A program made the translations under genes and the position numbers. From contig CAJTMZ010000010.1 in the NCBI GenBank assembly GCA_910577445.1, forward strand, positions 1-51,992: DNA of 51,992 nucleotides, in the 5' to 3' direction. Of this stretch, positions 1-8,496 are shown piece by piece; positions within the stretch are counted from its first letter, which is position 1; each line of letters starts with the position of its first letter. This DNA comes from an uncultured Lachnospiraceae bacterium (GTDB lineage Bacteria > Bacillota > Clostridia > Lachnospirales > Lachnospiraceae). The notes under the pieces are model-generated. The model saw only the letters and a program-made list of their open reading frames with translations. It was not told the DNA's origin and did no database searches.

Positions 1-1
1 A

Positions 2-235
2 GATCATTTCAAGGGCCTCAACTGGGACAAGAAGATGGAACGTGACAAATCAAGTGTGCGCTGTAAAATAGAGCATGCTTTTCTCATAGTCAAAAATCAG
101 ATGGGCTATGCGAAAGTAGCTTATCGTGGAATCGAAAAGAACATGAACCGATTCAAGGTATTATTTGCCAGTGCCAACCTTGTGATGTGCAGCAGAGCCG
201 GCCGAACCCAGGATTTTGTTAGAGGTATGGCCTAA
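2..235 (+). CDS. IS5-family transposase, C-terminal part (truncated by window edge)
   Basis: The reading frame is open from the first bases of the window to a TAA, so only the last 77 codons are present. The peptide carries the conserved end of IS5/IS1182-like DDE transposases: a lysine-rich stretch, then KSSVRCKIEHAF with the catalytic-region glutamate, then a YRGIEKNMNRF segment and a tail ending SANLVMCSRA. These enzymes cut and join the ends of their own insertion sequence. The element lies immediately left of an AT-rich polysaccharide acylation module, consistent with an insertion at a cluster boundary. The right terminal repeat should lie shortly after the stop, but without the left end it cannot be defined. 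Whether the full gene is intact is unknown. Confidence 0.85.
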   Translation, partial: DHFKGLNWDKKMERDKSSVRCKIEHAFLIVKNQMGYAKVAYRGIEKNMNRFKVLFASANLVMCSRAGRTQDFVRGMA

Positions 236-336
236 GTGCGCCCTGAGAGGAAGATAAGTTTTCCACATGGCATATATCCCTAAGGGAACACAGCGTAAAT
301 ATCTGCCGGCTTTTTTTAACTTTACAAAGTGGGATA

Positions 337-693
337 ATGCAGAGAATAAGATTAATTAATCAGCATTTCCCTAGTGCTACAGACTTTATTCTGATATACA
401 GGGGAGGGGAACAGGTCGATTATGTCAATAATCTGAAAGAGACTGGTGGAATCTGTGACATGTCTTTGGGAGAAATAAGCCTTTACTATAATGACGAAGG
501 GGAATATGGTGTATACTGGGACGGGCAGGAATGTTATGTAGTTCCGGCGGATATGGAGTATGGTATCAGGATTTTGACGTGTCAGGGAGAACGCCGGGAA
601 GTATTGGCGGACTCTTATGCAAAATACTCCTTTAAGGAGACTTCGTGTGAGTTAGTGACAGAGATGAAAATCATTGTAAATTGTATAAAATAA
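337..693 (+). CDS. hypothetical protein, possibly truncated by the upstream insertion sequence
   Basis: This is a 118-residue reading frame that I do not recognise. It has no signal peptide or membrane segment and contains several aromatic and acidic beta-strand-like stretches. No Shine-Dalgarno sequence precedes the ATG, and the frame stays open upstream to a TGA at 244-246 without another good start. It could therefore be the surviving 3' part of a gene whose 5' end was replaced by the IS element. It ends 21 bases before the MBOAT gene, which has its own strong ribosome site (aggagg). The base composition is AT-rich like the next two genes. Confidence 0.4.
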   Translation: MQRIRLINQHFPSATDFILIYRGGEQVDYVNNLKETGGICDMSLGEISLYYNDEGEYGVYWDGQECYVVPADMEYGIRILTCQGERREVLADSYAKYSFKETSCELVTEMKIIVNCIK

Positions 694-714
694 ATTCATC
701 AGGAGGATTGACTC

Positions 715-2211
715 ATGTTGTTTAATTCAATTGAATTTTTGATTTTTTTTCCAGTTGTTGTATTAATATATTTCGCCATCCCCCAAAGAATAAAAAATAT
801 ATGGCTTTTAATCGCAAGCTATTATTTTTATATGTGTTGGAATGCGAAATATGCTTTATTGATTTTGCTTTCGACTATTATTACTTATATAAGTGGATTA
901 TTGCTAGAGAAATTTAAAAATAAGGAATGGGATGAGAAGAAGAAACGAACATACAAAAGAACAGTGGTGATGCTAAGCTTTTTTCTGAATCTGACAATTT
1001 TATTTTATTTCAAATATGTAAATTTTGCTTTGAATATCACAACAAAAATTTTTGCCTATATGAATGTTCAGCTTTCAGTGCCACAATTCGACATAATGCT
1101 GCCGGTTGGAATTTCTTTCTATACCTTTCAGGCGTTAAGTTATACTATGGACGTGTATAGGGAAGAAATATATGCAGAAAAAAATTTTTTTAAGTATGCT
1201 TTATTTGTATCGTTTTTTCCACAACTGGTAGCCGGTCCTATTGAACGTTCAAAAAATTTGTTAAGACAGTTGGAGGTTTCGCGGAAGTTTGATTTTGAAG
1301 ATGCAAAAGAAGGCCTGTTTTTAATGCTTTGGGGATTTTTTTTAAAGCTGGTAATAGCAGACAGAGTGGCGATATTTGTGGATACGGTCTATGGGGATTA
1401 TAATACCTATGCAGGCTGGTATTTGATTGTTGCTACGATTTTGTTTGCAGTACAGATATATTGTGATTTTTATGGATATTCCTCTATTGCCACAGGAGCT
1501 TCAAAAGTTTTGAGGATTCAATTAATGGAGAATTTTGATGCACCATATCTGGCAAGTTCAGTGTCGGACTTCTGGAGACGTTGGCATATTTCGCTCACAT
1601 CATGGTTTAAAGATTATCTGTATATTCCTCTTGGAGGAAGTAGAAAAGGGAAAGTAAGGAAATATGTCAATAAAATGATAGTTTTTGCAACAAGCGGATT
1701 ATGGCATGGGGCGCAGATATCCTTTGTCATATGGGGAATATTAAACGGATTATATCAGGTTATAGGAGAGATGATACAGCCATTAAGGGATAAGGCGGTT
1801 AAATGGTTACATTTAAACAGAAGTTCGCTGGGGCATAAGCTTTTGCAGGTTATAGGAACTTTTGTTCTTGTGGATTTTTCGTGGATTTTTTTCAGGGCAG
1901 ATGGGGTTGGAGAAGCCATGAAAATTATCAGGCAGATGTTTTGGGTAAAAAATCCATGGGTTTTGTTCAATAATGCCCTTTATGACTGTGGATTAGACAA
2001 TAAAAATTTTAACCTTATGTTAGTATGCATAGGCATTTTATTGTTTGCAGATTTTTGCAAGGTAAAGGGAATACAGATTAGGAAAGTCATACTTAAGCAG
2101 GATTACTGGTTTAGAAGCCTTTTTATCATTTGTGCGGTTATGATTATTTTGATTTTTGGTATTTATGGTTCAACATATAATGAAGCAAATTTTATTTATT
2201 TTCAATTTTGA
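715..2211 (+). CDS. MBOAT-family polysaccharide O-acyltransferase (AlgI-like)
   Basis: This is a 498-residue polytopic membrane protein of the MBOAT family, the AlgI/DltB group that moves acyl (usually acetyl) groups across the membrane onto extracellular polymers. The signature segments are visible: FWRRWHISLTSWFKDYLYIP begins at about residue 286, and the conserved catalytic histidine is His331 in SGLWHG. Length matches AlgI homologues (about 470-520). The start ATG follows a strong aggagg at good spacing. The next gene encodes an SGNH-type protein overlapping its stop region, as expected for an acyltransferase and its periplasmic-side partner. Both genes are markedly more AT-rich than the glycosyltransferase genes that follow, which suggests separate acquisition. 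The acceptor polymer is not known; the cluster's polysaccharide is the obvious candidate. Confidence 0.9.
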   Translation: MLFNSIEFLIFFPVVVLIYFAIPQRIKNIWLLIASYYFYMCWNAKYALLILLSTIITYISGLLLEKFKNKEWDEKKKRTYKRTVVMLSFFLNLTILFYFKYVNFALNITTKIFAYMNVQLSVPQFDIMLPVGISFYTFQALSYTMDVYREEIYAEKNFFKYALFVSFFPQLVAGPIERSKNLLRQLEVSRKFDFEDAKEGLFLMLWGFFLKLVIADRVAIFVDTVYGDYNTYAGWYLIVATILFAVQIYCDFYGYSSIATGASKVLRIQLMENFDAPYLASSVSDFWRRWHISLTSWFKDYLYIPLGGSRKGKVRKYVNKMIVFATSGLWHGAQISFVIWGILNGLYQVIGEMIQPLRDKAVKWLHLNRSSLGHKLLQVIGTFVLVDFSWIFFRADGVGEAMKIIRQMFWVKNPWVLFNNALYDCGLDNKNFNLMLVCIGILLFADFCKVKGIQIRKVILKQDYWFRSLFIICAVMIILIFGIYGSTYNEANFIYFQF

Positions 2212-2222
2212 GGTATTTAATA

Positions 2223-3182
2223 ATGAAGGGGCTTAGAAATGTTGTTTTTAGTATGATTGTTATAGTCATTTTGCTTATACTGATTGCTTATACTGGAAAA
2301 TTATTCAATCCCAAATGGACAGACAGAGCATTGGAAGCAGTAGAAGCTTTCCATTCCCTGCCAGAAGAATCGGTAGAAGTAGTTATATATGGTTCCAGTC
2401 ATGCATGGAAAGGCGTAGAAACCACAGAAATGTATGAGAAGTATGGAATAAATGCTTATAACTATGGAGGAAATTGGCAGCATATTAATACAACTGCTTT
2501 GTTTGTTAAAGACTCGTTAAGAACGCAGACACCTAGTATAGCATTAGTTGAAACATATCGTGCAAATGCGGTTCTTGAAGATTCGGATTTAAATGGAGAA
2601 ATTTATTATACGAAAAAGATAGGAATATTTAAAGATAAGTATAAGTATTTGAGGCAATGTTTCGGAGATAGACTGGAAAGATATTTTTCATATTATTTTC
2701 CTTTAGTGGCGTTTCATGGAAACTGGGGAAATTTAGAGGAAGAAAATTTTGATAAAAATAATGCTGTCGATTTCTTTTTAGGGAACAGAGGATATGAGAG
2801 TTCAGAAAGAACTGCAATAGCTGTTATTAAAAATTATAAGGATTTTAAACAATATGAATTAAGCGATGATGCAGTTTCTACTTTAAATGATATTGTTAGT
2901 GCTTGCCGAAAAAGAGGGATAGAAGTTATATTTTTTACGGTTCCATATGAGGGGGAGTATAACTATATTGATGCGATGAAAAGATATGCAGAAGCCAATA
3001 ATTGCATATATTTAAATTTATTTGAAAAAATTGATGATATTGGTATTGATGGGAATACAGATTTTAGAGATATTGACCATTTAAATGATAGTGGAGCAAA
3101 GAAAGTGGCTGATTACCTTGGAGGGTATATAAGAAAAAATTATAATGTTGCAGATGAAAGAAAATTGCAGGATAATATGTAG
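2223..3182 (+). CDS. membrane-anchored SGNH/DltD-like acyltransferase partner protein
   Basis: This 319-residue protein has one N-terminal membrane segment (about residues 7-27) and an extracytoplasmic domain. The motif IYGSSHAWKG supplies a GSSH-type nucleophile serine, and the C-terminal FRDIDHLNDSG provides an Asp-x-x-His pair, so a DltD/AlgJ-like SGNH fold is likely. Such proteins receive acyl groups from an MBOAT partner and pass them to a polymer. I chose ATG 2223 because gagg at 2210-2213 is well spaced for it. A TTG at 2208 would overlap the MBOAT stop. Translation is probably coupled to the upstream gene. Base composition is AT-rich. Confidence 0.75.
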   Translation: MKGLRNVVFSMIVIVILLILIAYTGKLFNPKWTDRALEAVEAFHSLPEESVEVVIYGSSHAWKGVETTEMYEKYGINAYNYGGNWQHINTTALFVKDSLRTQTPSIALVETYRANAVLEDSDLNGEIYYTKKIGIFKDKYKYLRQCFGDRLERYFSYYFPLVAFHGNWGNLEEENFDKNNAVDFFLGNRGYESSERTAIAVIKNYKDFKQYELSDDAVSTLNDIVSACRKRGIEVIFFTVPYEGEYNYIDAMKRYAEANNCIYLNLFEKIDDIGIDGNTDFRDIDHLNDSGAKKVADYLGGYIRKNYNVADERKLQDNM

Positions 3183-3220
3183 ATGAAGGCGAGAATTTAT
3201 AAATTATAACTGAAAAGAGG

Positions 3221-3243
3221 AGAGAGGTTTATCCTTCCTCTCT
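3221..3243 (+). terminator. weak hairpin after the acylation module
   Basis: AGAGAGG (3221-3227) and CCTCTCT (3237-3243) form a 7-bp stem with a 9-base loop. No T-run follows, so this may be a 3'-end stabilising hairpin rather than a true terminator. Confidence 0.35.
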
Positions 3244-3500
3244 TAGGTATTTTCCAACATTCCTAAAAAACTCGCCATAATCCTTCCCACAATTAGTTCG
3301 ATTGGAAAAACGGCAATAATAGAAACTAACTGAAGATTGTGCATAAGTTATCAGAAAAAATCAAGGCAATAATCAATAGAACAAATATAATTGCCCAAAG
3401 AGTTTCTACTGGATAATTTCCCCACCCCATGGTAATATAAAAACCATCAACCATCATTGAATATTTCCACAAAAATAAGCCAAAGGCATGAAGGAACCAA
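3243..3500 (-). pseudogene. possible decayed membrane-protein gene remnant
   Basis: The 319-base gap before the next gene has no plus-strand gene. On the minus strand an open frame gives a strongly hydrophobic peptide (segments GLFLWKYSMM, MGWGNYPVETLWA, IIFVLLIIALIFSDNL). It then hits a stop, while an overlapping second frame continues with a similarly hydrophobic MHNLQLVSIIAVFPIELIVG and ends in TAA at 3243. The two frames join plausibly across a single frameshift, as in a degraded membrane protein (perhaps an acyltransferase or polymerase tail). I could not name the family, and chance is not excluded. Confidence 0.25.
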
Positions 3501-3501
3501 A

Positions 3502-4626
3502 ATGAAACTAACCCTCATCGGCCCCACCTACCCCTACAAAGGCGGCATCGCCCATTACACAACCCTCATGTACCGCGCGTTAAAAGCGCGGCATGAGGTA
3601 ACCATGGTTTCCTATAAGCTGCAATACCCGAAGTTTCTTTTCAAAAAGGAGCAGAAGGATTACAGCAACAAAAGTTTTTGTATAGAAGAAACCCAGTATC
3701 TCATCCACACAGCCAATCCTTTCAACTGGCTAAGTAGCGCCCGCAAATTGAAAAAAATGAAATCAGATGCCATTATTATCGAGTGGTGGCATCCTTATTT
3801 TGCACCCTGCTATTACGTGATGTGCAAACTGCTGAAAAAGACAAAAATTTTGTTCGTCTGTCACAATGTATTTCCACATGAGCGCTTTCCTTTTGACAAA
3901 ATATTATGTAAAATGGTAATGAAGCAGGGAAATTACTTTGTAGTTCAGTCCCACATGGATGAGAAAGACCTGCTCAGTATCAAAAAGGATGCAAAATACG
4001 TTGTAACTCCGCATCCCACTTATAATGCCTTTAAGATGGAAAATTTAAGCAGGGAAGAGGCAAGGAAGCGTCTGGGGATTTCTGCATCAGACCAGGCCAT
4101 CCTGTTTTTTGGCTTTGTGAGAGAATATAAGGGACTGAAGTACCTTTTAAAGGCAATGCCTTCCATTAAAAAAAGGTTTCCTCAACTACAGCTATGGGTG
4201 GTAGGAGATTTTGGCGGCGACAGGGAAGAATACCTGATGATAATTGAAAAAGAGGAAATCAGGGAAAATGTCAGGCTTGTAGAGGGGTATATACCGGATA
4301 AGGACGTGGAACAATACTTTGCGGCAGCAGATTTGGTGGTTTTACCCTATGTATCCGCCACGCAAAGCGGTATTGCGCAGATTGCGTTCGGCTTTGAAAA
4401 GCCGGTTATCGTTACGGACGTAGGCGGCCTGCCGGATGTGGTGGAGAATGGGAAGACTGGTTACGTTGTGGAAAGCCAAAATGAAGAGGCAATAGCGGAA
4501 GCAGTAATAAAATTCTACGAAAATAATCCGGAAATTGACTGGCGGCAGAATATAAGAAATGCAGCCAGAGAATTTTCATGGGAAACCATGGTTTCCCGGA
4601 TAGAAAATCTTCTGCAGAGGGATTAA
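3502..4626 (+). CDS. glycosyltransferase family 4 (GT-B)
   Basis: This 374-residue GT-B enzyme begins MKLTLIGPTYPYKGGIAHYT, the glycine-rich nucleotide-sugar fold entry of GT4 enzymes. Around residue 299 it carries the family's donor-binding signature: a glutamate followed by PVIVTDVGGLPDVVENG. A KGLKYLLKAMP segment marks the start of the C-terminal Rossmann domain. It should transfer a sugar from an activated donor to a lipid-linked polysaccharide intermediate at the inner face of the membrane. ATG 3502 is chosen because aagga lies 6 bases upstream; an upstream in-frame ATG at 3457 has no ribosome site. Donor and acceptor cannot be read from the sequence. Confidence 0.9.
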   Translation: MKLTLIGPTYPYKGGIAHYTTLMYRALKARHEVTMVSYKLQYPKFLFKKEQKDYSNKSFCIEETQYLIHTANPFNWLSSARKLKKMKSDAIIIEWWHPYFAPCYYVMCKLLKKTKILFVCHNVFPHERFPFDKILCKMVMKQGNYFVVQSHMDEKDLLSIKKDAKYVVTPHPTYNAFKMENLSREEARKRLGISASDQAILFFGFVREYKGLKYLLKAMPSIKKRFPQLQLWVVGDFGGDREEYLMIIEKEEIRENVRLVEGYIPDKDVEQYFAAADLVVLPYVSATQSGIAQIAFGFEKPVIVTDVGGLPDVVENGKTGYVVESQNEEAIAEAVIKFYENNPEIDWRQNIRNAAREFSWETMVSRIENLLQRD

Positions 4627-4752
4627 TTCCTTTCAGGCAAAAACGGAAGGTGTGCCTGTCGGCATATTGGACGATTGCCGCGCGGCGGACAGATTTCCGG
4701 AGGAGACAGTCTCTGCAATTATAAAAATTAAGAAGGTACAGATAAAAATCAT

Positions 4753-5496
4753 ATGAAAACAATCTCCCTAATCCTCACCACCTACAACAGCTCCCGTCTG
4801 CTTACCCGCACCCTCGAGAGCATTGAGCAGCAGGATTACCCCCAAATAGAAGTAAATATCAAAGACGGCGGTTCCACAGACGGCACACTGGATATCATTA
4901 AAGATTACAAAAACACCAGCCATAACACCGTCAACTGGACAAGCAATGACGACAATGGAATTTACGACGCCATGAATCAGGGCTATCAGCTTTGCAGCGG
5001 CGACATCATCGTATTTTTCAACGATTTATTTTTGCAAAAGGACGCCCTCTCCAAAATGGCAAACTGCCTTAACGCAAATCCCGAATGTGTAGGCGCCCAT
5101 GCGGACCTTGTCTATGCCACGGATGAAAGGGTTGTAAGGTACTGGAAAATGGGGCCGCAGAAGAGCCTTCACCTTGGCTGGATGCCGGGGCACCCCACGC
5201 TTTTTCTGAAAAGGGAGATTTACGAAAAATACGGACTCTACAATCCCGAATACAGGATTGCGGCGGACTATGAGTTTATGGTACGATTCTTAAAGGATAA
5301 GGAAAACCGGCTGGCCTATCTGCCGGAAACAATTATCCGCATGTATTACGGCGGCACCAGCACTTCAAGTACAGGGAGTTATCTGTTATCCTTAAAGGAA
5401 GGACACAGAGCGCTGAAAGACAACGGCATAAAAGGAGCCGCGCTGATAGATATTTTACGGACATGCCGGGTGCTGTGGCAGTTTGTAAAAAGATAA
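4753..5496 (+). CDS. glycosyltransferase family 2, WcaA/WcaE-like
   Basis: This 247-residue GT-A enzyme is soluble, with no membrane segments. It starts with ISLILTTYNSS, the nucleotide-binding first strand. It has DGGSTDGT from residue 38 and the subfamily hallmark NDDNGIYDAMNQG from residue 65, typical of colanic-acid-type glycosyltransferases. A GHPTLFLKREIYEKYGLYN acceptor-side segment follows. The spacer before it (4627-4752) has no gene, and its ribosome site is poor. It lies between a GT4 enzyme and rmlD, so a role in building the same surface glycan is likely; the sugar is unknown. Confidence 0.9.
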   Translation: MKTISLILTTYNSSRLLTRTLESIEQQDYPQIEVNIKDGGSTDGTLDIIKDYKNTSHNTVNWTSNDDNGIYDAMNQGYQLCSGDIIVFFNDLFLQKDALSKMANCLNANPECVGAHADLVYATDERVVRYWKMGPQKSLHLGWMPGHPTLFLKREIYEKYGLYNPEYRIAADYEFMVRFLKDKENRLAYLPETIIRMYYGGTSTSSTGSYLLSLKEGHRALKDNGIKGAALIDILRTCRVLWQFVKR

Positions 5497-5523
5497 CAAA
5501 AATTATTCAGAAACGGAGAAATT

Positions 5524-6465
5524 ATGAAAGTATTAGTGACAGGCGTAGGCGGCCAGCTTGGCCATGATGTGATGAATGAACTTGCAAAGAGAGGATACGA
5601 GGGTGTTGGAAGCGACCTTGCGCCGGTATACAGCGGCATTTCGGATGGGACGGAAGTTACAGGGATGCCTTACGTGCAGATGGATATCACGGATAATGAC
5701 AGCGTGGAAAAAATAATTTCCGGAGAAAATCCCGACGTGGTGGTTCACTGCGCCGCATGGACGGCGGTAGACTTGGCGGAGGACGAGGACAAGCGGGAAA
5801 AGGTTCATATGGTCAATGCCGTGGGCACGGAAAACGTTGCGCTGGCTTGCAAAAAAGCGAACTGTAAGATGGTTTACCTCTCCACGGACTATGTGTTTGA
5901 CGGTCAGGGAACCGAGCCCTGGGAGCCGGACTGCAAGGATTACAGGCCCCTTAGCGTTTACGGGCAGACAAAGCTGGAAGGGGAGCTGGCAGTTTCCGGC
6001 AATCTGGAAAAATATTTTATCGTTCGCATTGCCTGGGTGTTCGGCATCAATGGGAAGAATTTCATCAAAACCATGCTGAACCTTGGAAAAACCCATAACC
6101 AGATAAAAGTGGTGAGCGACCAGATTGGAACGCCTACTTACACCTACGATTTGGCGCGGCTTCTGGTTGACATGATTGAGACGGACAAATACGGTTACTA
6201 TCACGCAACCAACGAGGGCGGTTACATCAGTTGGTACGACTTTACCAGAGAGATTTTCCGTCAGGCAGAAGCGCTGGGACACTCTGAATACAGCCCGGAG
6301 CGCCTGACTGTAATTCCGGTAACCACCGAAGAATACGGCGTATCGAAAGCAAAACGACCTTTCAACTCCCGGCTTGCCCGGGAAAAGCTGGCCCAAAACG
6401 GCTTTACGCCCCTTCCCGTCTGGCAGGATGCGCTTGCCCGATATCTGAAGGAAATTGAAATTTAA
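5524..6465 (+). CDS. rmlD: dTDP-4-dehydrorhamnose reductase (RmlD family)
   Basis: This 313-residue extended short-chain dehydrogenase makes dTDP-L-rhamnose from dTDP-4-keto-L-rhamnose using NAD(P)H. The N-terminal GVGGQLGHDV cofactor motif, the STDYVFDG segment and the active-site YGQTKLEGE (Tyr-x3-Lys) are all present. The C-terminal RPFNSRLAREKL tail is typical of RmlD. Length fits the family (about 280-310). The other rhamnose genes (rmlA, rmlB, rmlC) are not in this window, so they must lie elsewhere or upstream. The ATG follows cggag at 6 bases. A terminator ends the gene. Confidence 0.92.
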   Translation: MKVLVTGVGGQLGHDVMNELAKRGYEGVGSDLAPVYSGISDGTEVTGMPYVQMDITDNDSVEKIISGENPDVVVHCAAWTAVDLAEDEDKREKVHMVNAVGTENVALACKKANCKMVYLSTDYVFDGQGTEPWEPDCKDYRPLSVYGQTKLEGELAVSGNLEKYFIVRIAWVFGINGKNFIKTMLNLGKTHNQIKVVSDQIGTPTYTYDLARLLVDMIETDKYGYYHATNEGGYISWYDFTREIFRQAEALGHSEYSPERLTVIPVTTEEYGVSKAKRPFNSRLAREKLAQNGFTPLPVWQDALARYLKEIEI

Positions 6466-6482
6466 ACCATAAAAATCTCACG

Positions 6483-6518
6483 GAGCGGAACTATTGGCAG
6501 TTTCGCTCTTATTTTTTT
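6483..6518 (+). terminator. rho-independent terminator after rmlD
   Basis: A 9-bp stem (gagcggaac at 6483-6491 with gtttcgctc at 6500-6508, one G-U pair) and an 8-base loop are followed by a T-rich run to 6518. Confidence 0.85.
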
Positions 6519-6595
6519 CCCGCAATCGTTCCTGTATATATTAAAATGTATTACAGAAGTTACATTATTACAGAGACGAAAGGAAGGAAAAAATT

Positions 6596-7321
6596 ATGAA
6601 ATCTGTCTTAATCATTGAAGACAACCCCACCAGTATGGAAATGCTGGCGAGAATTGTAAACGAGGTGGACCCGGAGATAGCGGTATACAGGGCTGTAAAT
6701 CAAAATGAGGCATACGCCGCCGCCATGAAAGTAACTATGGACCTTTTTCTGGTTGACATTATTCTTGACACTAAAAATCCGGGCGACGTTTCGGGGGTAA
6801 CCTTCGCGAACCGTATCCGGATGGTGGAAAAATATAAATATGCTCCCATGATTTTTATTACGGCGCTGGAAGACGCAAGGATGTACGCCTACAGCGATTT
6901 GCACTGCTATTACTATCTGGAAAAACCTTACGATGCGGACAAGGCCCGCAAGGTAATCCGGGAGGCATTAGAGGTTCCGCAGAGAAAAAACATACCCCAC
7001 GACGTCTTTTTCCGGAAAGACGGTATTCTTTACAAAAAAAATATTTCGGAGGTAATCTACATTGAAAATGTAAAGGGCGGGCAGACGGTTCATTTTACGG
7101 ACGGGGACCTGAGGCTGTCATATAAGCCGTGCAAAACTATTTTAGAGGAGCTGGATTCCGAAAAGTTCCTGCAGTGCAGCCGGTACATGATTGTCAACAG
7201 GGATTTTGTGGATGCGGTTGACACGGTAAACAGATACATTACCTTAAGGGGCGGCTATGGACAGATAGAGCTGGGGCTTACCTTTAAGAAAAAATTTCTG
7301 AAGGCTTTGAAGGAAACTTAG
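6596..7321 (+). CDS. LytTR-family response regulator
   Basis: This 241-residue regulator pairs an N-terminal receiver domain (acidic ED at 8-9, phospho-acceptor Asp54 in LFLVDIIL, LEKPYD lysine near 109) with a C-terminal LytTR DNA-binding domain (about residues 130-238, including DGILYKKNISEVIYIEN and RGGYGQIELGL). Such proteins (AgrA, LytR, VirR) bind pairs of short direct repeats about two helical turns apart and often control surface or quorum-sensing genes. No histidine kinase is adjacent, so its signal partner is elsewhere. The ATG follows aaggaagg. TTACA motifs lie just upstream (6551-6573), and a clean pair lies just downstream, suggesting control of the next gene and perhaps of itself. 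Confidence 0.92.
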   Translation: MKSVLIIEDNPTSMEMLARIVNEVDPEIAVYRAVNQNEAYAAAMKVTMDLFLVDIILDTKNPGDVSGVTFANRIRMVEKYKYAPMIFITALEDARMYAYSDLHCYYYLEKPYDADKARKVIREALEVPQRKNIPHDVFFRKDGILYKKNISEVIYIENVKGGQTVHFTDGDLRLSYKPCKTILEELDSEKFLQCSRYMIVNRDFVDAVDTVNRYITLRGGYGQIELGLTFKKKFLKALKET

Positions 7322-7339
7322 AAGATGCCGTGCCAATTG

Positions 7340-7400
7340 TTACATGCAGGAGTGCTATTTATTACATGAATGGAAAAAGACCTCCAAAGTCGGGTACAAT
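7340..7400 (+). promoter_or_regulatory. probable LytTR operator with activator-dependent promoter
   Basis: TTACATG occurs at 7340-7346 and again at 7362-7368, exactly 22 bases apart on the same strand, the arrangement used by LytTR regulators. A TACAAT -10 box sits at 7395-7400. The position where a -35 box is expected (7372-7377) is not a match to the consensus, and the second repeat abuts it. This is the layout of a promoter that needs an activator, and the LytTR gene ends just upstream. Confidence 0.55.
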
Positions 7401-7498
7401 GAAACTGCATCGGGCCTGATGACACGGTTTGCGGCAAACATTTCCAGTCTGTTTGCGGTTAAACGTTTCCAATAACAGTTTTGAAAAAGGAGGTCTTA

Positions 7499-8460
7499 AT
7501 GAAAAAAAGAAGATATGGCAAAATCATTTTTGCCACAGCCCTTGGGATTTTTCTTGGGGGGGGGGTAATTTAAAGCAGGGTTTTGTGTCTGAAGTCAAAG
7601 CGGCGCAGCCGCCGTCGGTATTCAACATAACCGTTTCCGCCTCAAAGGACGGCATAAGGGCCGGCTGTGATTTTTCCGGTTACCGGGATAAAAACGAGTA
7701 TATTCTCCAGTTATATTTAACCAAAGTGGAGGAAGACGGCTCGGTATCGGAGGTGGCGAGTATGGAACTGGAAGCGGACGCATCCGGCGAAGGCGCAGGG
7801 CAAACGCCCTGGACGCATGTGGAAACCGGCGTATATAAGGCGTCCGCCGCGATTAAAAAATATGAGGGCGGAAATCTGACGGAAACCGTCTTTACGGATT
7901 CCGCTTTCTACAGGGTGGTAAAAGACAAGGATTCCTATATCGTCGAGCCATGTCAGAAGGAGCCTGAAAGCGGCCCACAGACAGGCGGTATATCCCGGGA
8001 AAAAGATTCGGAGAAGGTATTGCGGGGAGATGAAAGCGGCAGGGAATATCCGCCCTGCGGCCATGACAGGGTTTTCGATATCATACAGGAAGCTGACCCA
8101 AAGCAGGATGCTCTGATGGAGGAAAGGTGCGCAAAGTGCGGAGAAATATTTTCCTTTTGTTATGTGCCGAACTCCGCTTACGCGGCCTTTCTGAAAGAAT
8201 CCGCCCGGGCGGTTTTAAACGCGAAAGAAGATAAAATTCTCATTGTCACGGACAGATGGATGAGCTTTAACCGGGAGGTGCTTGATGCCATTTCGGCCCG
8301 TCCAGACGTGACGGTAACTATTCATTACAGGTATGGCGGAAAACAGTGTGAGGTAACCGTTCCGGCGGGAACGGATGCGCAAGCGCTGGCAGATGAGAAC
8401 GGATACTGCGGATTCCGCTGCATGCAGAGTTTATATTCAGGGGAGGAAGTGTTCTTATAG
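7499..8460 (+). CDS. secreted surface protein with a frame-breaking poly-G tract in the signal peptide
   Basis: The natural start is ATG 7499 after aaaggaggt. It encodes a typical signal peptide start (MKKRRYGKIIFATALGIFL) that runs into ten consecutive G at 7556-7565 and then stops at a TAA. The rest of the protein lies in another frame, beginning NLKQGFVSEVKAAQ with a VKA-type signal-peptidase site. A tract of 8 or 11 G would join them into a protein of about 320 residues. The mature part has an N-terminal beta-rich domain, a Pro/Glu-rich linker, a cysteine pair (CAKCG) after a CGH motif, and a C-terminal ILIVTDRWMSFNREVLDA domain that I recall as common in Lachnospiraceae secreted proteins. 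Function is unknown. The shift is either phase variation or a sequencing error in the homopolymer. Confidence 0.7.
7556..7565 (+). repeat. 10-base G homopolymer (slippage-prone)
   Basis: Ten G residues lie inside the signal-peptide codons of the gene above. One base gained, or two lost, restores the frame. Such tracts are classical slipped-strand phase-variation sites and also classical sequencing-error sites. Confidence 0.85.
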
Positions 8461-8496
8461 GGAAATGCGAATTGATTAATATCTGAAATGTCTGTA

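Noticed and set aside
2208..2222. TTG start for the SGNH protein
   Set aside because: The ATG at 2223 has a better-spaced gagg and gives a normal signal-anchor; the TTG would need a site within the end of the MBOAT gene.
5533..6396. 287-codon open frame on the minus strand over rmlD
   Set aside because: It is the exact antisense of a well-conserved enzyme, has no ribosome site, and its peptide has no recognisable domain.
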